Shown here one piece after another: positions 1 to 7,619 of a stretch of 8,168 bases of DNA (position 1 is the stretch's first letter; every line of letters starts with the position of its first letter). Under the pieces are notes generated by a model. It was not told the origin of the DNA. It ran no database searches and worked only from the letters and a program-made list of their open reading frames with translations. Source of the stretch: Acidobacteriaceae bacterium. Its GTDB lineage: Bacteria; Acidobacteriota; Terriglobia; Terriglobales; SbA1. The stretch lies in NCBI GenBank assembly GCA_003136335.1, contig PLEA01000117.1, positions 1,302-9,469 on the forward strand, written 5' to 3'. A program made the translations under genes and the position numbers.

Positions 1-1716
<1,716 letters not shown>

Positions 1717-1766
1717 GAAGATAGTTGACAGTTGCTAGTGCCCAGCGGGGGGGGCCGGTCGCGGAC

Positions 1767-1795
1767 TTGATATGTTTTGCTTGCCTTAGTACAGT
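1767..1795 (+). promoter_or_regulatory. Candidate sigma-70 promoter for the dCTP-deaminase gene
   Basis: TTGATA at 1767-1772 (five of six matches to TTGACA) and TACAGT at 1790-1795 (four of six to TATAAT, with the key T-A-T positions kept) are 17 bases apart. Transcription would start near 1802, leaving a leader of about 135 bases before the start at 1937. It sits in the 220-base gap after lon, which is long for an operon and so leaves room for a separate promoter. The match was found by eye; chance is not excluded. Confidence 0.3.
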
Positions 1796-1936
1796 GAAAG
1801 CACTTTCCAGCCCAGCATGCGCAGTCGTCTTCAGGGTTTTCGAATAGACTGCCCCTGTCGACCCAGCCACGTGAGTGTTGATGCGCAGGCACGTTCGCAT
1901 CTCTGAAGCCATGAAGAAGCGCGGGGAATCCTGAAG

Positions 1937-3121
1937 ATGTCCACATCCAACCAGAGTCAGATTGCTTTTGAGAATGGGCCGGAGTTGCGGGTCGAAGAAG
2001 CTCAACCGCGGACCACGGGAATACTTCCCTCGCAGGAAATCAGCAACTTGATCGCCCGTGGACACATCATGGCCACACCCGCAATCGACCCCGACCATAT
2101 CCAGCCGGCGAGTCTCGACTTGCGATTGGGAGATATGGCGCACCGGGTACGGGCAAGCTTTCTGCCAGGACCGAAGGGTACGGTCGCGGACAAAATCAAG
2201 GATCTGAGGATGGCCCGAATCGATTTGACCGGTGCTCCCGTCCTCGAAAAAGACTGCGTCTACATCATCCCTCTCGTAGAGGAACTGAGCTTACCCGACA
2301 ACATTTCGGGGCGCGCCAACCCCAAGAGCACGACGGGACGGCTGGACATTTTCACTCGCCTCATCACGGACTACGGCACCGAATTCGACAGCGTCCCTCA
2401 GGGGTACAAAGGCAAACTGTACGCCGAAGTTGTTTCTCGAACCTTTACAGTGGCCATTCGGGCGGGAATGAGGCTAAGCCAGTTACGGTTTGTGCAAGGC
2501 AGTCCGCGCTCTGGGGATCGTACCATCAAAGGGCTGGATCACGAGGAACCGCTTGTCTATATGGACGAGGGTATCCCGGGCAAAGCGCAACTTCAGCGGG
2601 GCCTGCGAATTACAGTCAACTTGGAAGCCTCTGAACCGGGCGAGATTATTGCCTACAAGGCAAAGAGATATGCTCCGGCAATCGAACTGGACCGGGTTGG
2701 CTTTTATGCGACGGAGGAGTTCTGGGAAGTTCGTCATCAGAATGCGAATAAGAATCTGATTCTTGAGCCCGGTGACTTCTATATTCTTGCGTCCAGGGAA
2801 CGGGTGCGTGTTCCGCCTGACTTCGCCGCCGAAATGGTTCCCTTCGACCCTTCGGATGGTGAATTTCGCATTCACTATGCGGGGTTCTTCGATCCTGGCT
2901 TTGGATATGGTTCCAGTGAGATCAAGGGAACCCGCGCGGTGCTTGAGGTTCGAGCGCACGAGGTTCCGTTCTTGATCGAACACGGGCAACTCGTGGGTCG
3001 CCTGAACTACATGCACCTGTTGTCACGTCCGGATAAGATCTATGGCACAAACATAGGGTCGTCATATCAGCATCAGGCCCTTACGCTGAGCAAGCAGTTT
3101 CGTCGCGAACCCGTGCGCTGA
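1937..3121 (+). CDS. dcd: 2'-deoxycytidine 5'-triphosphate deaminase, long two-domain type
   Basis: Predicted to deaminate dCTP to dUTP, feeding dTMP synthesis. The 394-residue protein matches the long bacterial dCTP-deaminase family (Pfam DCD type), about twice the ~190 residues of E. coli Dcd. Two dUTPase-like halves can be seen. The first has QPASLDLRLG (56-65), GRANPKSTTGRLDI (125-138) and a GYKGKLYAEV strand followed by GMRLSQLRF. The second has EPGDFYIL (278-285), VPPDFAAEMVPFDPSDGEFR, AGFFDPGFG (315-323), AVLEV with E337 where short Dcd enzymes carry the catalytic Glu, then GQLVGRLNY. The ATG at 1937 is preceded by GGGGA about ten bases upstream; the family-like sequence begins near residue 28 (GILPSQEI), so the first 27 residues may be a tail or the start may be later. 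It lies on the same strand between lon and engB, 76 bases or more from engB, so cotranscription is possible. Family assignment is secure; substrate (dCTP rather than another dNTP) is inferred. Confidence 0.88.
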   Translation: MSTSNQSQIAFENGPELRVEEAQPRTTGILPSQEISNLIARGHIMATPAIDPDHIQPASLDLRLGDMAHRVRASFLPGPKGTVADKIKDLRMARIDLTGAPVLEKDCVYIIPLVEELSLPDNISGRANPKSTTGRLDIFTRLITDYGTEFDSVPQGYKGKLYAEVVSRTFTVAIRAGMRLSQLRFVQGSPRSGDRTIKGLDHEEPLVYMDEGIPGKAQLQRGLRITVNLEASEPGEIIAYKAKRYAPAIELDRVGFYATEEFWEVRHQNANKNLILEPGDFYILASRERVRVPPDFAAEMVPFDPSDGEFRIHYAGFFDPGFGYGSSEIKGTRAVLEVRAHEVPFLIEHGQLVGRLNYMHLLSRPDKIYGTNIGSSYQHQALTLSKQFRREPVR

Positions 3122-3203
3122 CTGGGAGCCCAAGCCCCCCGGATCCGCGCCAAATTGTTCGCTCTTAACTTGCCAAACTCTCGCCCGCGTTGCAAACTTG
3201 AGC

Positions 3204-3833
3204 ATGAGGGTTCTCTCGCGGTTTCTGGCGGCGGCGACTGATGCCGCGCAATTCCCCGCTCCCACTCTGCCGGAGATCGCATTCCTCGGCCGCTCTAACG
3301 TCGGCAAATCGAGCGTGATCAACTCCTTGGTCGGCACCAAGCTGGCGCGCACCAGTTCGACTCCCGGCCGCACCCGCAGCATTAACTTCTTCGAGATCCG
3401 CTGGCCTGGGAAACCGCGTCCCGAGCTGATTTTCGCTGACTTGCCGGGCTATGGGTACGCCAAGATTTCGCGCGAGATTTCACAGGAATGGCCGAAATTC
3501 ATCGAGCCCTACCTCAACGAGCGTCCCACGCTCAGTTTATGCATCGTTCTGGTGGATGCCAACGTTCCCCCGCAACAGAGTGACCGGCAACTATTGGATT
3601 TTCTCAGCGCCTCGGACCGCGACTTTCTGCTCGTGGCCACCAAAAGCGATCGGCTCTCAAACAATCGACTACACAGCGCCCTGCGAAACTTGACCCAGGA
3701 GTATCCTGCGGCTCGCCTGCTTCCCTTCTCGGCCAAGACCGGCGCCGGACGCGACGAACTGTGGGAGCAGATCCGGCAAGTGGCGCAGCCAATAACAGCA
3801 GCGGAAGCCTCCTCCGGCCCAGTCCTCAATTAG
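3204..3833 (+). CDS. engB: Ribosome biogenesis GTP-binding protein EngB/YsxC/YihA
   Basis: Small TRAFAC-class GTPase needed for late assembly of the large ribosomal subunit. The 209 residues match the family's usual ~200. GTPase motifs appear in order: G1 GRSNVGKS (29-36), G2 region STPGRT with the switch Thr (52-57), G3 DLPGYGYAK (79-87), G4 TKSD (146-149) and G5 SAKTG (176-180). The PGYGYAK switch II sequence is diagnostic for EngB against Era, Der and Obg. The start is ambiguous: a TTG at 3198 lies two codons upstream of the chosen ATG at 3204, neither has a good Shine-Dalgarno sequence, and the frame stays open further upstream without a better start. In Bacillus subtilis the orthologue ysxC directly follows lonA; here the dcd gene separates the pair by about 1.5 kb. 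A strong hairpin follows 41 bases after the stop. Confidence 0.96.
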   Translation: MRVLSRFLAAATDAAQFPAPTLPEIAFLGRSNVGKSSVINSLVGTKLARTSSTPGRTRSINFFEIRWPGKPRPELIFADLPGYGYAKISREISQEWPKFIEPYLNERPTLSLCIVLVDANVPPQQSDRQLLDFLSASDRDFLLVATKSDRLSNNRLHSALRNLTQEYPAARLLPFSAKTGAGRDELWEQIRQVAQPITAAEASSGPVLN

Positions 3834-3874
3834 AAGATTCTTACTGGCGCATTCACCGTCTCGTGCCTAATGTT

Positions 3875-3909
3875 GGAACCTGTGTCTTCCGATAAAGACA
3901 TCAGGTTCC
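3875..3909 (+). terminator. Very stable intergenic hairpin after engB (terminator-like, no U-tract)
   Basis: GGAACCTG (3875-3882) followed by TGTCTT (3883-3888) pairs with AAGACA (3895-3900) and CAGGTTCC (3902-3909). This gives 14 base pairs with a single bulged T3901 and a six-base loop. It lies between the engB stop and the PilZ start. No run of T follows on either strand, so it is not a textbook Rho-independent terminator; it could instead be an RNA-processing or mRNA-stability element. Pairing is read directly from the sequence; the role is a guess. Confidence 0.5.
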
Positions 3910-3983
3910 CCTCGCAACTCTCCGCCAGATTCTTAGGCGCAGCGCGAGTTGGAATTCGATTACGCGGAAACTGTGGCGGCAAC

Positions 3984-3989
3984 TATATT
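3984..3989 (+). promoter_or_regulatory. Candidate -10 element (TATATT) close to the PilZ start
   Basis: TATATT ends nine bases before the chosen ATG at 3999. Five of six bases match the sigma-70 -10 consensus. No convincing -35 box stands 16-18 bases upstream. If used, the transcript would have almost no leader, although a GGAG also lies in this gap. Weak, sequence-only call. Confidence 0.2.
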
Positions 3990-3998
3990 GGAGCGCCC

Positions 3999-4607
3999 AT
4001 GGCAGAGGAGACCAATGAAGGCGCCGCTTATCTCAGGGCCTTAAAACTGACCGCCCCTTCAGACGCCGCGACTGCAGTCGCACCGGCACGGGAGACGGGT
4101 CTGGAAGAACAAGCACCCAGCGGCGGCGTTGCGGACTCTGGCGAACGCTTCCAGGGCGCGGAAAAACGGCGCAGCCGGCGCTACCGGTGCGAAGGCAGCG
4201 CCCAACTGCGCGAGGAAGGCCGAGCAGAAGTACGGACTTGGGCGACCTTCAGCGATGTGAGCCTGCACGGGTGTTACGTGGAAGCGCAGTCTACCTATCC
4301 GGCACGGACGATTCTGCACATGAAACTGAAAGCGAATGACTTTCGAGTAGAGGGCAAGGGCATCGTGCGCGTGAACTATCCCTACCTCGGCATGGGGATC
4401 GCCTTCGCGGACATGTCGGCGGAGAATCTCGCTCAACTAAGAGGACTGCTGAGCACAATCTCCCGGCCAACTGTGGTCATGGGGCCTGGAACGGCCTCAT
4501 CGCGTGCCTCCGGGGGAACACTCGAAGTGCCTTTGATTTCTGATCCCGCGTCCGCAGTGCGGGCGCTGACTGAATTCTTCGAAAACCGCCAGATGCTAAT
4601 GCGTTAA
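3999..4607 (+). CDS. PilZ-domain protein with a canonical cyclic-di-GMP site
   Basis: A 202-residue soluble protein with one central PilZ domain and no visible signal peptide or membrane segment. Both halves of the c-di-GMP signature are intact: RRSRR (57-61, giving RxxxR) and DVSLHG (86-91, the D/NxSxxG motif), followed by the usual GMGIAF strand (131-136). The first ~50 residues are low-complexity and Ala/Glu-rich. The C-terminal ~40 residues (ending in AVRALTEFFENRQMLMR) look helical and have no recognised domain, perhaps the output or oligomerisation part. The ATG at 3999 is chosen because GGAG (3990-3993) sits five bases upstream; an in-frame ATG at 3870 would add 43 residues but would begin just before the strong intergenic hairpin and encode nothing PilZ-like. 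Expected role: receptor for c-di-GMP, target unknown. It lies 176 bases upstream of a nucleotide-sugar epimerase on the same strand. Confidence 0.88.
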   Translation: MAEETNEGAAYLRALKLTAPSDAATAVAPARETGLEEQAPSGGVADSGERFQGAEKRRSRRYRCEGSAQLREEGRAEVRTWATFSDVSLHGCYVEAQSTYPARTILHMKLKANDFRVEGKGIVRVNYPYLGMGIAFADMSAENLAQLRGLLSTISRPTVVMGPGTASSRASGGTLEVPLISDPASAVRALTEFFENRQMLMR

Positions 4608-4769
4608 GGCTTCTTTAGAATTCTTCGCAAGAGTCAGGACCCAGAGACTAAGCGCTGAGGCCTTTGCTTCGCGGGCCACCTTTGTAGAAAATTCCGCAGC
4701 CTTTATCATTCCTTGTTTTTCCTCGCCGCTGGAACCAATTCTCTTACGCCCGAAGTCTCTTCGGTTCGC

Positions 4770-4775
4770 TATGAT
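4770..4775 (+). promoter_or_regulatory. Candidate -10 element (TATGAT) just before the epimerase start
   Basis: TATGAT (five of six to TATAAT) ends eight bases before the ATG at 4784, and no clear -35 is visible. Transcription from here would start at about the ATG, giving a leaderless message. This fits the lack of a good Shine-Dalgarno sequence (only AAGG directly before the start). The upstream gap 4608-4783 otherwise shows no terminator or other feature I can support. Confidence 0.25.
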
Positions 4776-4783
4776 GACAAGGC

Positions 4784-5722
4784 ATGGCTCTCTATCTCAT
4801 TACTGGCATAGGCGGGTTCATCGGATCATCGCTGGCGCGTGCGCTGCTTGCTCGCGGCGAACAAGTGCGTGGGGTCGACAACTTCTCCACCGGCATCCGC
4901 GAAAACATTGCGGAAATAATAGATCGCATCGACTTCCGCGAGTCCGACATCGTCGACCTGGAGGCGATGCACAAGGCTTGCGCCGGAGTGGACTTCGTCC
5001 TGCATCAGGCGGCGATTCCTTCCGTACCAAAATCGGTCCTGGACCCACTGGGCAGCAACCGGGCCAACGTCGACGGCACGGTCAACCTGTTGGTGGCGGC
5101 ACGAGATGCGAAAGTAAAGCGCGTGGTGTATGCGGCGTCTTCGTCCGCGTATGGCGACACGCCTACGCTGCCCAAGCACGAAGCCATGAAGCCCGATCCC
5201 ATTTCGCCCTACGCTGTGGCCAAGCTGGCGAGCGAGCAGTACATGATTTCGTTTTACCGCTGTTACGGGCTCGAGACTGTAGCCTTGCGTTACTTCAACA
5301 TTTTTGGTCCGCGGCAGGATCCGTCGTCTCCTTATTCCGGAGTGCTGGCGAAATTCATCACGCAGATGTTGCGGAGTGAACAGCCGGCCATCTTTGGCGA
5401 TGGCGAGCAGAGCCGCGACTTTACTTACATTGACAATGCAGTCGAGGCGAATCTCCTAGCCTGCACCGCTCCCACGGCGAAGGCAGCGGGACAGATGTTT
5501 AACGTAGCCACGGGCCGAAGAGTCACCCTCAATGAAACCTTCAAGGCTCTGCAGGAGCTGACAGCCTATAGCGGACAGCCCAAATACGGAACAGAGCGCG
5601 GCGGCGACATCAAACACTCGCTCGCTGACATTTCGAAGGCAGAAGCCGGTCTCGGCTACAAACCCAAAGTAGATTTCGAGGAAGGCCTGCGGCGCACGGT
5701 GGAGTGGTATCGGGGAAAGTAG
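4784..5722 (+). CDS. NAD-dependent UDP-sugar C4-epimerase, WbpP/TviC-like
   Basis: Extended short-chain dehydrogenase/reductase of 312 residues, the full length for the family, acting in the cytoplasm on nucleotide sugars for surface polysaccharide. Visible motifs: NAD-binding GIGGFIG (8-14, GxxGxxG), the acidic residue after strand two in GVDNFSTG (30-37), ASSSAYGD (118-125) with the catalytic Ser, YAVAK (143-147) with the catalytic Tyr143 and Lys147, then RYFNIFGPRQDP (169-180) and GDGEQSRDFTYIDNAVEANL. The stretches AAIPSVPKSVLDP and NIFGPRQDPSSPYSGV resemble UDP-N-acetylglucosamine 4-epimerases (WbpP, TviC) more than GalE, so UDP-GlcNAc/UDP-GalNAc or their uronic acids are likely substrates. 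This is an inference; GalE-type UDP-glucose epimerase or a dehydratase remains possible. The ATG at 4784 begins right at the Rossmann strand. No glycosyltransferases accompany it here; PilZ proteins flank it on both sides. Confidence 0.92.
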   Translation: MALYLITGIGGFIGSSLARALLARGEQVRGVDNFSTGIRENIAEIIDRIDFRESDIVDLEAMHKACAGVDFVLHQAAIPSVPKSVLDPLGSNRANVDGTVNLLVAARDAKVKRVVYAASSSAYGDTPTLPKHEAMKPDPISPYAVAKLASEQYMISFYRCYGLETVALRYFNIFGPRQDPSSPYSGVLAKFITQMLRSEQPAIFGDGEQSRDFTYIDNAVEANLLACTAPTAKAAGQMFNVATGRRVTLNETFKALQELTAYSGQPKYGTERGGDIKHSLADISKAEAGLGYKPKVDFEEGLRRTVEWYRGK

Positions 5723-5731
5723 CGCGGGTTC

Positions 5732-5871
5732 CGGCTTCCGGCTTGCGGAAATTCGCGTCGTTTTCGGGCCGCACTGCAAACCACCAGACACTCATACCGT
5801 CACTCCCCTGCCGAGTCGAAGGGTTTCCGGAAGCCGAGAGCCGGACGCCGCCCCGGAAGAGCCGGAAGCCG
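5732..5871. repeat. CCGGAAGCCG word repeats forming a 12-bp inverted repeat
   Basis: CGGCTTCCGGCT at 5732-5743 is the exact reverse complement of AGCCGGAAGCCG at 5860-5871. A further direct copy, CCGGAAGCCG, lies at 5827-5836. These words fill most of the 203-base spacer between the epimerase and the receiver/PilZ gene. The long 116-base loop makes a terminator unlikely; the pattern looks more like a decayed GC-rich simple or dispersed repeat. No gene or clear promoter is seen in this spacer. Confidence 0.5.
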
Positions 5872-5925
5872 TCCCGTTACGTTGGTTATCTACGGCACCG
5901 TTACGGACACGTCTAAAGTGTGGAC

Positions 5926-6603
5926 ATGACACTTTCCTCGATGGTAGTTTCGCGCGACTGGCAGGAAGTCAGTGTTTTGGAGTGCATCCTCGGCGGTCTG
6001 CAGATGGATGTTGCCGTGGAAGGAGAGCCGCAGCGGGCTCTAGCCCGTCTTAACAAGTCAAAGCTTGATGCCCTCATCGTGGACTGCGATCTGAATGGAA
6101 GCTCCCAATTCCTGCGCGAACTGCAAAGCCTGGAAGGACCGCCGAGAACCATTCCGCTGGTCATCATGGGCGGGCCGCAGTGCCGGCACAATCTGGATGA
6201 GACCGGCGCGCTGTTTGCTTTTGAAAAACCGATTTCGGTGGAGCAGGCCGTGCGTACGCTTTCCGCGGCGCGCAACATGATCCTCGACGGACGGCTGCGG
6301 TATCATCGCACCGGTCTGGAAGTGCCGGTATCGTTGAACTATAAGGGCCACAAAGCGATGGACGCATACCTGGTCAACGTAAGCCAGGGGGGAATGCAGA
6401 TTCGCACCCAGGATCTCGTCGAGACCGCGAAGCCGCTGCAAGTCTCATTCGAACTGCCGGGCGCCAGGGCGGGATTGAAGGCCAAGGCTGAAATCGCGTG
6501 GCAGGACAAGCGCGGCAATCTGGGCATTCGTTTCGTGAAGCTTGCGCCGCTACAACAGCGCACGCTGCAGCTTTGGCTGGCGCAACAGTATTTTGCGAAC
6601 TGA
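5926..6603 (+). CDS. Degenerate receiver domain fused to a PilZ domain
   Basis: A 225-residue soluble protein. Residues ~4-118 look like a CheY-type receiver: ALIVDCDLNG (49-58) corresponds to the phospho-acceptor strand (Asp53), and FEKPIS (99-104) to the conserved Lys-Pro. The acidic pair expected after strand one is missing (VVSRDW instead of a DD pair), so normal Mg2+-dependent phosphorylation is doubtful. Residues ~122-215 are PilZ-like: NVSQGG (151-156) keeps N/DxSxxG, while the arginine motif is irregular (R123, R125, R128 rather than RxxxR); NLGIRF (198-203) is the typical later strand. The ATG at 5926 is used; a GTG six bases upstream would add two residues, and neither has a clear ribosome binding site. 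TAAAGT at 5914-5919 could be a -10 element. Likely a c-di-GMP or partner-binding adaptor; the target is unknown. It converges on the next gene with only 44 bases between stops. Confidence 0.82.
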   Translation: MTLSSMVVSRDWQEVSVLECILGGLQMDVAVEGEPQRALARLNKSKLDALIVDCDLNGSSQFLRELQSLEGPPRTIPLVIMGGPQCRHNLDETGALFAFEKPISVEQAVRTLSAARNMILDGRLRYHRTGLEVPVSLNYKGHKAMDAYLVNVSQGGMQIRTQDLVETAKPLQVSFELPGARAGLKAKAEIAWQDKRGNLGIRFVKLAPLQQRTLQLWLAQQYFAN

Positions 6604-6647
6604 TTTTTCGCGATAAGACCAACCTTAGGAATCGAGTGCCAGCGACC

Positions 6648-7619
6648 TCACCGAAAGCGAGCATCTTTCGCTTCGTCGTCCTCAAGATCGCACCCGGCCA
6701 TGCGGGCCAATCTCACGCCGGGGCTTGTTCCTCCAAGCAATCGAAAAAAACCACAATACAGCGCGGCGATAAATATTGCGGCTGCGCCCGCGGTGGCCAG
6801 CGGCCAACGTGGCGGTTCACCCGTGATCGAGAGAAAGACCAGCGCGAAGAGCAGAAGAGCGGCCACGATCACGAGTGTATTGATGGTCCAGATGAGACTG
6901 CGACCGGAAAGCGGCTGCCAGAGCCAGTCTAATCCCAACATCGCCTGAGTAGCGGTCTTGATACCGTCATCACGCAGGTGAGCATGTTCCATGCGATCTG
7001 GACTGCCCGGCAACTTGATGACGTTGACAGTGGCCGTGGAAACCATCAACCCACCGTCTTCCTCTTGCTCTTGCTCTTGCTCTTGCCAAGCCGTATCAGC
7101 GTGCAGCAAGGCCGAGGCTTCCTGTAGCGCCGGCGGCTCGCCGGCTGTCGCGAAGGCGTCTCGCCCTTGCAAGTGGCGGTGAGACGCCGCCACCACAGCC
7201 GCCGGGACGGCGGCCTTACCCGCGAACAGGGAGCCTGCCCGGTCAGTATGCAGTGAAACTTCTTCGAGCAAGTTCCCGAAAATCCATTCATTAATTTGGC
7301 GCGTGATGGATGGCGAAATGTCGAGGAAGCGGATGCCGCACTGTCCGGAGCGCGTTGCCCACGTAACCTCGCCGCGAGTTTCCACGCGCAGCCGGGGGTG
7401 GCGTAATTCGAAGCGCACGCGCAATTGTTGCTGCGGACGGACCGCAGCCACCATCTGCACCCCAATGCCTTCATGCGTGATATTGCGAACAATACCGCCG
7501 TTCGCCTGGTCGAGAGTAACGTAAGTCAGGGTGTGGAGTTCGTGCCGGTGGTAAGCCCGAGCTTGTCGCGCGGGAGCTAGTCCTGCATCCATACAAATAC
7601 CGGTGAATCGCTGGTGCAC
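6648..7619 (-). CDS. PilZ domain joined by a repeat-derived linker to an RDD-like membrane domain
   Basis: A 323-residue minus-strand protein in three parts. Residues ~18-120 form a PilZ domain: RAYHR (21-25, RxxxR), NITHEG (46-51, the D/NxSxxG motif with Thr for Ser) and CGIRF (94-98). Residues ~130-190 are a linker containing a block encoded by palindromic DNA repeats (135-165) and a QE run (179-186). Residues ~225-323 hold two hydrophobic segments (about 241-266 and 272-294) and the sequence GGTSPGVRLARMAG (296-309), which resembles the GGqTPGkrl end of RDD-family membrane domains; the tail is acidic. The RDD identity is tentative because the leading Arg-Asp positions are not well kept. 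Start choice: the GTG at 7619 has GAAAGA shortly upstream; an ATG at 7592 would remove nine residues and leave PilZ intact. Inferred role: inner-membrane protein whose cytoplasmic PilZ part senses c-di-GMP. Its promoter would lie above 7620. Confidence 0.8.
   Translation of the reverse strand: MHQRFTGICMDAGLAPARQARAYHRHELHTLTYVTLDQANGGIVRNITHEGIGVQMVAAVRPQQQLRVRFELRHPRLRVETRGEVTWATRSGQCGIRFLDISPSITRQINEWIFGNLLEEVSLHTDRAGSLFAGKAAVPAAVVAASHRHLQGRDAFATAGEPPALQEASALLHADTAWQEQEQEQEEDGGLMVSTATVNVIKLPGSPDRMEHAHLRDDGIKTATQAMLGLDWLWQPLSGRSLIWTINTLVIVAALLLFALVFLSITGEPPRWPLATAGAAAIFIAALYCGFFRLLGGTSPGVRLARMAGCDLEDDEAKDARFR
7062..7085. repeat. Six-base tandem repeat (CTCTTG)4
   Basis: Four perfect copies of CTCTTG on the plus strand, read on the minus strand as alternating Gln-Glu codons (residues 179-186 of the PilZ/RDD-like protein). 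Because the unit is two codons, slippage would change linker length without a frameshift. Confidence 0.9.
7126..7217. repeat. Four tandem 23-base palindromic units inside a coding sequence
   Basis: Four hairpin-forming units follow head to tail with centres at 7137, 7160, 7183 and 7206, exactly 23 bases apart. Arms: GCCGGCG/CGCCGGC (7129-7135, 7139-7145); GGCG/CGCC (7155-7158, 7162-7165); GTGGCGG/CCGCCAC (7173-7179, 7187-7193); GCCGCCG/CGGCGGC (7198-7204, 7208-7214). The first two units also match at 13 of 23 positions. The whole block is translated on the minus strand as residues ~135-165. The arm sequence differs between units while pairing is kept, as in REP-type or other dispersed palindromic elements. 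I recall similar GGCGAGACGCC repeats in acidobacterial genomes but cannot check that here. Confidence 0.8.

Noticed and set aside
1725..1730. Perfect TTGACA hexamer just after the lon stop
   Set aside because: No -10 element follows at 16-18 bases; that spot is a G-rich run (eight Gs at 1747-1754).
2483..3016. A 177-codon minus-strand open frame within dcd
   Set aside because: It is antisense to conserved dCTP-deaminase motifs and has no domain or start signal of its own.
3870..3998. Longer start for the first PilZ protein (ATG at 3870)
   Set aside because: The extra 43 codons run through the strong intergenic hairpin, encode nothing PilZ-like, and the ATG at 3999 has a well-spaced GGAG.
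4771..5379. A 202-codon plus-strand open frame inside the epimerase
   Set aside because: It is the +1 shadow of the epimerase gene, Arg/His/Ala-rich without any motif, while the epimerase frame has every catalytic residue.
6595..6611. GCGAA/TTCGC hairpin between the convergent PilZ genes as a bidirectional terminator
   Set aside because: Only five base pairs and no proper T-run after the stem on either strand.
7126..7217. CRISPR-like array
   Set aside because: The 23-base units are contiguous and palindromic with no unique spacers, and no cas genes are present.
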